Assembly (NCBI RefSeq): GCF_004521965.1
Contig: NZ_SDGK01000015.1
Coordinates: 1-42,504 of the forward strand
Direction: 5' to 3'
Source: Weissella cibaria
Lineage (GTDB): Bacteria; Bacillota; Bacilli; Lactobacillales; Lactobacillaceae
DNA length: 42,504 bases
The notes below the pieces were generated by a model that did not search any database, had not been told where the DNA came from, and saw only the letters and a program-made list of their open reading frames with translations. This document shows, piece after piece, positions 35,732-42,449 of this stretch. The position numbers were made by a program, and so were the translations under genes. Each line of letters opens with the position of its first letter. The stretch's first letter is position 1.

Positions 35732-37237
35732 ATGGAATGGCTATTACACAAAAAAGAGTTAGATAAACTAACCCTAAAAAAACACTTACTGGAACAACCG
35801 TATACCTTAGTACCGATTAAGCAAGTTATTAATCAACTCGGTTGGTCAAAATATTTGGTCATGCATTATGGGCAGGAATTAATTGACGACATCGAGAGAC
35901 TTTCACCAAACGAGCAATCGTACATCACATTTGACGCCAGTAATCAACACTTCATCGTCCAATCAGGTCATACAATTAGTCTCCATGACCTCACCTTAGA
36001 TTATTTAAACCGATCGCCAAAATATCATATGCTGCTTGCCTTATTTTTGGAAAATTTCCAGTCTGTCGAAGATTTTGCCGCGCAACATGACTTTTCAACG
36101 CCCTATGTCCGCGACGAATTGCGTGAGCTTGCTGAACATCTGGCACAACAGCATATCTTTGTGACAGATAGTTTCACCTTAAATGGCAATGAAAAGGATA
36201 TTCGTTATTTTTTCTTTCGCATTTTATTTGACTACTATTATCAACAAGCTAACCCCCTCACCCCAGATGCCCAAAATTGGGCAGCCCAACTTTTCAACAC
36301 ACTCTCACGTGTCACTACAGCAACTATCACACCTGCGATGCGCGTCGTCATGCAGTTTCAACTCGGCTTGTGGTATACCCGAATGAAGCATGGTCACATC
36401 ATTTCATTGACCGACTCGACGCCAGTTCTCCGTGATTTGGTAGATTTGCCTAGCGAGAACGCCGCCTTTCCCATTACCTTGATGAACACACTTCAAACGG
36501 TGCTTGGTCTAGATATCCCGGCGGCCCATGATGAAACGCGTTTCGCCCTCAGTGCCTTATATGCCTTTGGGTTTGCCCGCAAGCATGATTTCATGCAATT
36601 AATGCCTACGCAAGCGATTACCCTATTTTCGGTCATCAACAACTGTATTCGTGTTTGCCTGCCTCGCTTCTTAGGAAACCCTGGTTTGCTAACGCCTGAA
36701 CTAATGACTGATTTAGTAGATGATTTGTACACGTCTAACCTACGCCTAGTCTACTTCCATAGTGAGTTGCGTCCAGAGCCCAATATTATAGACGCCTTCC
36801 ATCAATTCCCAATTTATGCGGAATTGACGATGACAATCATTAAAGAAATTGTGAAACAAATTAAATTACCGTTCGAAACTGTTCGTAATACTTTATTTGA
36901 GGATTATTTCAATACCTTCATAACCCGAATTCCACGTGAAGATGCGCTGCCACTCGTCACAATTGCATTAGATTTTGTAGACAACGAAGCCCTAAAGCGT
37001 CGCCTAATCCAACGATTGCAGGGTTTTCTTAGCATCAATATCTTTATTACAGACACACAAATCACAACTGCTGACCTCGTCATTTCAAACATTCATTTGA
37101 ATTACGAAGAGCAACAAACCATCGTCTTACGGCATAGTCCAACATTGGCTGAGCTTAATGAGATTCGGCGAACGGTCAAAGAAATTACAATCGCAAAGTT
37201 TGAACGATTTACTGGACAAACCCTTTCCAATTTTTAA
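35732..37237 (+). CDS. Mga-like helix-turn-helix transcriptional regulator
   Basis: A 501-residue protein with the layout of Mga/AtxA-type stand-alone regulators. The N-terminal HTH region (LHKKELDKLTLKKHLLEQPYTLVPIKQVI) is followed by a second winged-helix block (about residues 95-160, DFAAQHDFSTPYVRDELREL). A long helical region resembling PRD-like domains makes up the rest. I choose the ATG at 35732 (MEWLLHKKEL), with GGGAG 7 bases upstream; the longer frame starts inside the terminator hairpin. Such regulators often respond to sugar-phosphotransferase state. Targets are unknown; the nearest candidates are the units at 37.3-38.3 kb. Confidence 0.78.
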   Translation: MEWLLHKKELDKLTLKKHLLEQPYTLVPIKQVINQLGWSKYLVMHYGQELIDDIERLSPNEQSYITFDASNQHFIVQSGHTISLHDLTLDYLNRSPKYHMLLALFLENFQSVEDFAAQHDFSTPYVRDELRELAEHLAQQHIFVTDSFTLNGNEKDIRYFFFRILFDYYYQQANPLTPDAQNWAAQLFNTLSRVTTATITPAMRVVMQFQLGLWYTRMKHGHIISLTDSTPVLRDLVDLPSENAAFPITLMNTLQTVLGLDIPAAHDETRFALSALYAFGFARKHDFMQLMPTQAITLFSVINNCIRVCLPRFLGNPGLLTPELMTDLVDDLYTSNLRLVYFHSELRPEPNIIDAFHQFPIYAELTMTIIKEIVKQIKLPFETVRNTLFEDYFNTFITRIPREDALPLVTIALDFVDNEALKRRLIQRLQGFLSINIFITDTQITTADLVISNIHLNYEEQQTIVLRHSPTLAELNEIRRTVKEITIAKFERFTGQTLSNF

Positions 37238-37260
37238 AACAGCTTTTTAAAAATTGGAAA
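37224..37260 (+). repeat. 16-bp perfect inverted repeat spanning the Mga-like gene stop
   Basis: TTTCCAATTTTTAAAA (37224-37239) and TTTTAAAAATTGGAAA (37245-37260) include the last codons and the stop codon. AU-rich, followed by ATATCGTTTTTGG. It could terminate the regulator gene or bind a regulator just upstream of the small RNA promoter. Confidence 0.6.
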
Positions 37261-37307
37261 TATCGTTTTTGGCGCCCTCGTCACTTTCAGTTATGCTATA
37301 TTCTGTG

Positions 37308-37419
37308 GTTGCCAAGGCGTGATGCCATAATTTTTCTTAATATAAGTGACAACGAACAAACACGCCTTGCAGCCATGATTATTCAAAAAACGTGCCGACT
37401 AACCACCGGCACGTTTTTT
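37308..37419 (+). ncRNA. Candidate small RNA of about 112 nt
   Basis: An extended -10 (TGC then TATATT at 37297-37302) places the start near 37308. The predicted RNA opens with GGTTGCCAAGGCGTG (37307-37321), which pairs with CACGCCTTGCAGCC (37361-37374), a 14-bp stem with one G-U pair and one bulge. The stem encloses a 39-base A/U-rich loop. A strong terminator follows (37385-37419). No open frame of note lies within, and the -35 is poor. It matches no RNA family I can name. Confidence 0.55.
37385..37419. terminator. Strong bidirectional terminator
   Basis: AAAAAACGTGCCG (37385-37397) and CGGCACGTTTTTT (37407-37419) around a 9-base loop. It would end the candidate small RNA on the plus strand and the 37425-37898 gene on the minus strand. 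Confidence 0.88.
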
Positions 37420-37424
37420 AACAA

Positions 37425-37898
37425 CTAAATCAACGTAAGTTTTTCGATTATTAATTCGGGATGCACGATAATCATTGTAGTTGTTTCTTCAACTGCGTAA
37501 CCCGCATCTTCAAAAGCAACTTGCACCTGGCGTTTATACGCAACCCACAACCGCATATCAGCTTGTATTAAAACATCAATTTGATTTAGTAGCTCACGGG
37601 CATTCTCGACTGTTGCATCGGCCCGGATTGTTTCGCGAAATTGATCAACATATTCTTGTGAAAAATAGTGTGGCATCTTAAGCTCACTAACCACTTCAGA
37701 TAATAAGTGATCAACTTGCACATTTTCTGCCAGTACCATCATTTTCTTAACGGCCAGTTCAATGGCTAATTCCGTTAAGTATGTATTGGTTAAGTGCAGT
37801 GCCACATTACACAGCGGTGATGTTTCATGCTGACGTCGGCGCTGTTCTAATGCATCTCGTACAGTATTATGTGTTGGATTTTGATAGGTTATTGGCAA
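37425..37898 (-). CDS. Unrecognised protein of about 157 residues
   Basis: A soluble, mostly helical protein (ALHLTNTYLTELAIELAVKK; NARELLNQIDVLIQADMRLW; VQVAFEDAGYAVEETTTMII). No family recognised. The start is odd. AGGAGG lies at 37907-37902, but the only canonical start after it is a TTG 3 bases away (37898), too close; an ATA codon lies at the ideal 9-base distance (37892). The frame is also open upstream to a TTG at 37910, which would contain the Shine-Dalgarno. The gene may therefore have lost its ATG or use a rare start. It ends at a shared terminator and lies between two candidate small RNA units. Confidence 0.6.
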   Translation of the reverse strand: MPITYQNPTHNTVRDALEQRRRQHETSPLCNVALHLTNTYLTELAIELAVKKMMVLAENVQVDHLLSEVVSELKMPHYFSQEYVDQFRETIRADATVENARELLNQIDVLIQADMRLWVAYKRQVQVAFEDAGYAVEETTTMIIVHPELIIEKLTLI

Positions 37899-37983
37899 TA
37901 TCCTCCTCAAATTTCTTAATCGTACTGAATAGGTTTAAATATGTCGCGTCAAACGTATTGTTGAAATTCGATACCTTCATGAC

Positions 37984-38012
37984 TAGACATTCTAATACCA
38001 GCTTGCTATAGT
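37984..38012 (+). promoter_or_regulatory. Promoter of candidate small RNA B
   Basis: TAGACA (37984-37989), 17 bases, TATAGT (38007-38012) with TGC before the -10. One of the better promoter matches in the window, yet no gene follows it on this strand before a terminator. Confidence 0.65.
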
Positions 38013-38018
38013 TAAGTT

Positions 38019-38085
38019 AATGCATGGAATAAGCCATGTAATACACGATTCTAAAAGACACCGCTGATTAGCGGTGTCTTTTGTC
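38019..38085 (+). ncRNA. Candidate small RNA B, about 65 nt, ending in a terminator
   Basis: From the predicted start near 38019 the RNA has a small CATGG/CCATG hairpin, then a strong terminator: AAAAGACACCGCT (38053-38065) and AGCGGTGTCTTTT (38070-38082) around GATT. The only frame in it is a 15-codon one from ATG at 38021 without a Shine-Dalgarno. The hairpin could also act on the minus strand, so the unit is a candidate, not a firm call. Confidence 0.45.
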
Positions 38086-38088
38086 TAC

Positions 38089-38130
38089 CAACAAAAAAGA
38101 AAAGACAACACCCAACCGGATGCTGTCTTA
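38089..38130 (-). terminator. Terminator after the 49-residue protein gene
   Basis: On the minus strand AAGACAGCA (38129-38121) pairs with TGTTGTCTT (38110-38102), with one G-U pair, followed by TTCTTTTTTG. Confidence 0.65.
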
Positions 38131-38178
38131 GCAGTCATTATTCAGTTTTTTGCACGACTTTTAATCATGAATCGCCCG

Positions 38179-38328
38179 TTAGCTCAAACCATGACGATTG
38201 ATTTCACGATATAGCGCCGTCATTGAGGCATTTGCCAAGCGTGTGCTACGCTTTGCCACCATCACATGCTTGATGCCAGCAGTTTTTAGAACAGACTTTG
38301 CCCATGCCTTAGTACCAGTTAAAACCAT
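38179..38328 (-). CDS. Small basic protein of 49 residues, unrecognised
   Basis: AAAGGAGG lies 8 bases before the ATG at 38328, one of the strongest Shine-Dalgarnos in the window, and a terminator follows. The protein starts MVLTGTKAWAKSVLKTAGIK and continues HVMVAKRSTRLANASMTALY to a C-terminal REINRHGLS. It is basic, with no membrane segment. I do not recognise the family. It is easily missed because it is under 60 codons. The 150 bases upstream to the aroC remnant hold no other clear gene; I cannot place the promoter securely. Confidence 0.7.
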   Translation of the reverse strand: MVLTGTKAWAKSVLKTAGIKHVMVAKRSTRLANASMTALYREINRHGLS

Positions 38329-38477
38329 TGTTGTTTCCTCCTTTGATTTTCTCTATATTTACGTACGAGCACAGCTTAACATATTCAAAAACCAACATGC
38401 AAAGAGACCTAAAAGTCACTTTAAAATCCTGAATGTTCTCTTGCATCCAAACATAACGGGAACATTTGTTGGGGCAC

Positions 38478-39657
38478 TTAGAATAGCCGAACCTCTTCGC
38501 GGTACACGGTAACCTGCTCTTTTAATCGATCGAAATTATCAGCATCAAATTTATCTAGAACCGCTTTAGCCAATTCAATAGTGACCATCGCTTCCGCAAT
38601 GACGACCGGTGCCGTTACCGCCGTTGTATCAGATCGTTCAATCGACGCACGGTGATTCTCGTGCGTATCAATATCCACACTTTGCATCGGTCGATAAAGC
38701 ATTGGGATTGGCTTAACTACCCCACGTACAACAATCACACCCCCAGTTGTCATGCCGCCTTCAAAACCGCCCAGGTTGTAAACTACCCCGCGTAAACCCC
38801 TTGTCTGCATCCCAAAAAATTTCATCCATCACCTGATCGCCAAATTTTTCAGCATTTTCAAAGCCACCGCCAAAATCAACGCCCTTGAACGCATTAATAC
38901 TAATAATGGCCCGCGCAATTTTTGCATCTAACTTTTCAGTCGCTGCAACGTAAGACCCCAACCTAACTGGCATCCCCGTCGCCATTACTTGCACCGTACC
39001 GCCGACTGTATTTGCATCTCGTTTCGTCCAGTCGATAACAGCTTGCATCGCTTGATTGCCCTTTTCATCCAGGGCCCGCGTTGGGAAAGTTTCCGTTACA
39101 GCCCTTAATTCCGCAAGATTTTGGAACGTCGTTAAACGTTCTAGATTACTAAACGTCGACCCAATATTTCGCACAAAACCATGTACATCAACACCAACTT
39201 CTCGCAATAGCGCTTTAGCAACGGCACCTACCGCAACACGCATTACCGTCTCACGCGCAGATGAACGTTCCAACACATTTCGTAAATCAGACTGATGGCG
39301 AAATTCAATGCCCCCGACTAAATCAGCATGCCCTGGCCGTTGTCGCATGACCTTTCGCATCGAATTTTCTGCATCCGCTGGCGTATTTGGATCCATAATC
39401 TTACGCCAATGATTGTGATCATCATTATGAACGTTAAGAGTGATTGGCGAACCAAGAGTGACCTGATGGCGAACACCCGACAGAATGGCTACGGTATCTG
39501 TTTCAATCACTTGGCGTTGCCCTCGGCCGTACGCATGTTGACGCCGTGCTAATTCATGATTAATCATATCAGTTGTCACGTTTAACCCCGAAGGAATCCC
39601 CTCAATAATTGCCATTTCTTCTGGTACATGGCTTTCACCTGCTGTCATGTATCGCAT
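38478..39657 (-). pseudogene. aroC: Chorismate synthase pseudogene (frameshifted)
   Basis: The reading starts MRYMTAGESHVPEEMAIIEG and carries the AroC blocks RGQRQVIETDTVAILSGVR, RPGHADLVGG, RSSARETVMRVAVGAVAK and GVDFGGGFENAEKFGD. It shifts frame at a run of three T on the minus strand (38780-38782); with two T it would read RGSYNLGGFEGGMTTGG and continue normally to the stop at 38478. No Shine-Dalgarno precedes the ATG, and the usual GESHG is GESHV. No other aromatic-pathway gene is nearby. Chorismate cannot be made from this copy as read. Confidence 0.85.
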
Positions 39658-39678
39658 GCTATTTTTTTCGATTTCTGT

Positions 39679-39985
39679 TCAATTTCTATCCACTACGCGC
39701 ATAGTGTGTGTCCCAACTAATATGACATTAATGACGCACACGCCTAACAAACTCTGCATAACCTGTGCCAAGTGCTGTGTCGCAAATTGTCCGGTGATGG
39801 TTGGCATCAATAACACCGCAAAGCTACCTGCAAAAAAGTACCAACCAGTCGTGCGACCGTTAAGCCCTGGATTGTGTGCAATTCAATTGCGCAACTCCAG
39901 GTTGTAACGCGCCACTAGTGGCCGACATACCAAACTCATCTCCCAGAGCCTTCGCAACCCGCTTTGCTACCTCTTCATGGTTCAT
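39679..39985 (-). pseudogene. Sugar-transporter remnant (N-terminal and C-terminal fragments joined)
   Basis: AAGGGG and ATG at 39985 open MNHEEVAKRVAKALGDEFGM, which resembles the start of a PTS EIIB domain, then stop. In another frame, HNPGLNGRTTGWYFFAGSFA and LLGVCVINVILVGTHTMRVV resemble the last membrane spans of an MFS sugar transporter, ending at 39679. The two pieces may come from different genes joined by deletion. The identification of both is tentative; the regulatory sites upstream support a sugar-uptake origin. Confidence 0.5.
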
Positions 39986-40009
39986 ATTGTTCCCCTTAAA
40001 ATATAGTTA

Positions 40010-40054
40010 TGGAACCGGTTTCGTTTCTGTATGGGTTAATTGTAACCGTTTTCA
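40010..40054 (-). promoter_or_regulatory. Orphan cre site and LacI-type operator
   Basis: TGTAACCGTTTTCA (40041-40054) fits the CcpA consensus at every fixed position, and GGAACCGGTTTC (40011-40022) is a near-palindrome of LacI/GalR type. Both lie directly upstream of the broken sugar-transporter remnant and have no intact gene to control. Confidence 0.55.
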
Positions 40055-40101
40055 AAAAGGGAACAAGTTCAAATTTTGCTTATTCTGGACAATAAGACCG
40101 C

Positions 40102-40138
40102 AAAAAATGCCCGATGACTACGACACATCATCAGGCAT
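40102..40138 (-). terminator. Terminator after the phzF-like remnant
   Basis: On the minus strand ATGCCTGATGA (40138-40128), a 10-base loop and TCATCGGGCAT (40117-40107) with one G-U pair, followed by six T. Confidence 0.75.
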
Positions 40139-40211
40139 ATACGTCTTACAAGTGAATTTTGAGTCATTACCTGCAACAGTTCCTCGCACGATTACTGGAC
40201 AAATTTACGTA

Positions 40212-40930
40212 TCAAACAACTTCTAAGACTGTTACATCGTCAACATAACTAGCTCCCCCAAACATTAACACCTATGATTTCATCTTGCTTATCAACAGAA
40301 AGCTTTACGACGATTTCTGAAGGACTTACCAAATTAGCTCCTTGATAAAAAATGTACTCTTTTTGACGCCGAATATTCTTCCTGAATAGATAGCACGCCA
40401 GGACACGGTTTGACGTGCCAGTTCTCGTTGATACCATACAACGGTACAAAATTACGGCAGACAATATCCGTCTCTGATGAACCAAATACATGCATACCAA
40501 TAACCCCATATTGCTCACTAAGTGCCGCTATTGCCTGCCAATTAGGCTTTAGGGCGTTGAAATCATTGACATTAACCGGCACCAAATTATCTTTCCCACC
40601 TTTAGATACCACTTAAATATCATAGTTATCATTAACCGCTGAAATATCGACGGCCTCGCTTAACTTAGACTTTTCAATCTTTTCAAAAAATTACGATGGC
40701 TGCTGTTTCATAAATGTTCTTTTTGCCTGGACTTCGATCGGAATAATCCCCGCCTTGGTTTCAATTGTGTATCGGTTCGGTACAACCTTTCCAAGTTCCC
40801 GCATGAGGGTAAAATAGGCAATCGTTGCATGAGCACATAAATCCACTTCGCTCGTTGGCGTATAATACTCAAATTTGAAATCAGCTTGATCGGAACCGGA
40901 AATAAAGGCCGATTCAGAAAAAACCAAAAT
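40212..40930 (-). pseudogene. PhzF family isomerase pseudogene
   Basis: The 5' end is missing; readable sequence begins LVFSESAFISGSDQADFKFE, which keeps the conserved Glu of FSE(T/S)AF, then YTPTSEVDLCAHATIAYF. Two in-frame TAA codons follow (40691-40693 and 40613-40615, the latter DI-stop-VVSKGG, one change from CAA). Around 40430 the GINEDPVTGTSN motif has lost about 8 bases, shifting the frame. At 40255-40259 five G stand where four would restore WGASYVDDVTVLEVV to a TGA at 40212. Clearly dead. Confidence 0.85.
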
Positions 40931-41011
40931 AGTCTATCAACTCAATACAAAATCTAATCAAAATTTTAGTATCATTTTGCAAATGTTTCTTATGTTTGGT
41001 TTCGTTTTTAA

Positions 41012-41039
41012 GTGTTCAAAAGAACACAAAATATATAAT
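41012..41039 (+). promoter_or_regulatory. Palindromic operator and -10 box
   Basis: GTGTTC-AAAA-GAACAC (41012-41027) is a perfect inverted repeat ending 6 bases before a TATAAT (41034-41039). This looks like a repressor site over the promoter spacer. The bases after it hold a GGGAG and only a 32-codon frame from a TTG. Confidence 0.5.
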
Positions 41040-41124
41040 GGGAGAACTCTTATTTTGATAAATAAAAAGTCAATTACTACTTCACTGATGCCGGCAACAT
41101 TTCTACAAGAGGCGCTCTTGTTTC

Positions 41125-41328
41125 ATGGTATCAACAATGAAATTGTCAGCTAAGTCAAAAACAGCCGCTATTTTTGGCAGTTTAACAACACTTGTAGCGT
41201 TAATTCTTAGTGCCTTATTTCCAAAAGTAAGTATCACTATTTTAGTTGTTTGGTTAATAGCGTTCATTATTGGTGTATCAAAAATTTCTCATTCAACGCC
41301 TAAAACTAAACAATTTTTGCCTCTATGA
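41125..41328 (+). CDS. Small two-span membrane protein, doubtful
   Basis: A 67-residue frame (63 from a second ATG at 41137) with two hydrophobic helices (AAIFGSLTTLVALILSALF and ITILVVWLIAFIIGV) separated by PKVS, and a basic tail. The composition is that of a real membrane protein. The Shine-Dalgarno is poor (AGAGG 12 bases from the first ATG). A promoter with an operator lies about 85 bases upstream. Family not recognised; it may be a remnant. Confidence 0.4.
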   Translation: MVSTMKLSAKSKTAAIFGSLTTLVALILSALFPKVSITILVVWLIAFIIGVSKISHSTPKTKQFLPL

Positions 41329-41612
41329 GGAATACTCAAACGGTTGGTTATGAACATAAAAAGAGTCAGCAAATGTGACGTCCCCCAAAAATTTGAAATA
41401 ACTTTCGAGGAGGGAGTTCTTATTTATTGGCGGCCTAATTACTTCCGTTAGAAACGGCTATCCCACATACGGCGATGAGCCAACCGTTGTATCGCCCGAA
41501 CGGACCATGTTCAAAATACAAACGCCAATGTCGCTTACCAACCCGCTTTGGACCATTACAGCAAGTAATTGATTGTTGTTTATTGTGTAATTACACGGAT
41601 AAATACAAAAAT
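41329..41612 (+). other. Gene-free stretch with possible coding debris
   Basis: No intact gene. One frame reads GGLITSVRNGYPTYGDEPTV and then VSPERTMFKIQTPMSLTNPL to a TGA at about 41572, which has protein-like composition but no start and no recognisable family. It is probably a fragment left by decay. Confidence 0.3.
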
Positions 41613-41670
41613 ACCATCACCCCGACACCGCTCTACTAGCTAGTTGTTAGAGCAGCGTCGGGGTGATGGT
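41613..41670 (-). terminator. Long terminator overlapping the CMD-family gene end
   Basis: A 23-bp stem with two G-U positions (41613-41635 and 41648-41670) around a 12-base loop. The annotated stop of the CMD gene lies within the loop. Confidence 0.65.
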
Positions 41671-41948
41671 AATACTAGAAAAAATAAATCGGCATACGCT
41701 CTGCGCGCTTGCGGATAAGTAATTGAACCACCACCAATTACGCCCATCTTGATTGCATCTTTTATTTCACCCAAAGATATACCTAATTTAATACAATTTC
41801 CAAGGTGAAAATCAACACGCTCATCACAACGGGTTGCGATTGAAATTGATAATCCCATCAACTCCTTATAGCGCATTGGAATTGCACCATCAGCATATAC
41901 CTCGTCATCCAATGCGGAGAATTGTTCAAAGAACGAGTCATTAGTCAT
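41640..41948 (-). CDS. Carboxymuconolactone decarboxylase (AhpD-like) family protein, altered C-terminus
   Basis: A 102-residue protein of the CMD family: RYKELMGLSISIATRCDERVDFHLGNCIKLG and IKDAIKMGVIGGGSITYPQARRAYADLFF. The usual CxxC is not kept; C is followed by DERVDFH. The last 11 or so residues (VLPSPRRCSNN) are encoded by the terminator hairpin. With five rather than six T in the run near 41680 the frame would stop right after ADLFF, so a one-base insertion probably extended it. The ATG follows the stop of a decayed upstream frame (TAAATG) and has no clear Shine-Dalgarno. Function doubtful. Confidence 0.6.
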   Translation of the reverse strand: MTNDSFFEQFSALDDEVYADGAIPMRYKELMGLSISIATRCDERVDFHLGNCIKLGISLGEIKDAIKMGVIGGGSITYPQARRAYADLFFLVLPSPRRCSNN

Positions 41949-42093
41949 TTAGTTTGTCTTGTACTCGTTATGATTATTGACCGCCAATTCGCGGAATAGC
42001 TCAATTTGAATCTTAACGGCTATCAACAAACTCCGGCATCTTGTTTTTTGCTCGCTAGGTGTAGCTTCATATTCGAGCCATTTGGCTAATCAA
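41949..42093 (-). pseudogene. C-terminal remnant of a possible MerR-type regulator
   Basis: A 47-codon frame (LAKWLEYEATPSEQKTRCRS, then LLIAVKIQIELFRELAVNNH) ends in TAA directly before the CMD gene start. The helical content and position resemble the C-terminus of MerR regulators that precede CMD genes. No DNA-binding part remains. Low confidence. The bases from 42094 to 42257 show nothing I can identify. Confidence 0.25.
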
Positions 42094-42262
42094 TCATCGC
42101 GTACTCGCCCAGTAAATGAGCAGAATTACACTCCGCAATGCGTTGATGTTATTGGAGTTGTCGCCATTTTAAATTTTTCGTCTCGGGTTGCCCTTTTCAA
42201 ACGTGTGGGTACCATGTAAGGTACGAATGTAGCTGACGTAAAATGACGTAAATTTCGAATAA

Positions 42263-42308
42263 CCAAAAAAGAAGTAAGCAGTATCATAATCGTTGATACC
42301 GCTTACTT
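42263..42308 (-). terminator. Terminator of the tRNA transcript
   Basis: On the minus strand AAGTAAGCGGTATCA (42308-42294) pairs with TGATACTGCTTACTT (42286-42272), with one G-U pair, and is followed by CTTTTTTGG. Confidence 0.85.
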
Positions 42309-42339
42309 CAAGCAATCCACTACTGTAAAGTAGCTTCGA

Positions 42340-42412
42340 TGGGCCTAGCAGGACTCGAACCTGCAATACCCGGTTCGTAGCCGGGGTGTTTATCCAATTA
42401 GCATATAAGCCC
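42340..42412 (-). tRNA. tRNA-Arg (ACG)
   Basis: A full cloverleaf of 73 bases can be drawn. The acceptor GGGCTTA pairs with TAGGCCC, discriminator A. The anticodon stem CCCGG/CCGGG holds loop CTACGAA, anticodon ACG. The T-arm is GCAGG-TTCGAGT-CCTGC. The D-stem TGCT/AACA has one C-A mismatch and begins with U-A in place of the common G-C. Confidence 0.9.
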
Positions 42413-42449
42413 AATAAATATTTAATTTGATTCTAAATCTAGAATCAGA

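Noticed and set aside
36493-37092. Minus-strand frames inside the Mga-like regulator gene
   Set aside because: They have no start signals or family resemblance, and the plus-strand frame is clearly coding over its whole length.
39876-40226. Plus-strand frame of 116 codons
   Set aside because: It runs over the operator region and the terminator hairpin, has no Shine-Dalgarno, and shows no recognisable protein family.
42169-42414. Minus-strand frame of 81 codons across tRNA-Arg
   Set aside because: It overlaps a well-formed tRNA and its terminator.
42429-42446. GATTCTA-AATC-TAGAATC palindrome between the two tRNAs
   Set aside because: A short A/T-rich repeat between co-transcribed tRNAs, with no T-run; probably chance or tRNA processing context.
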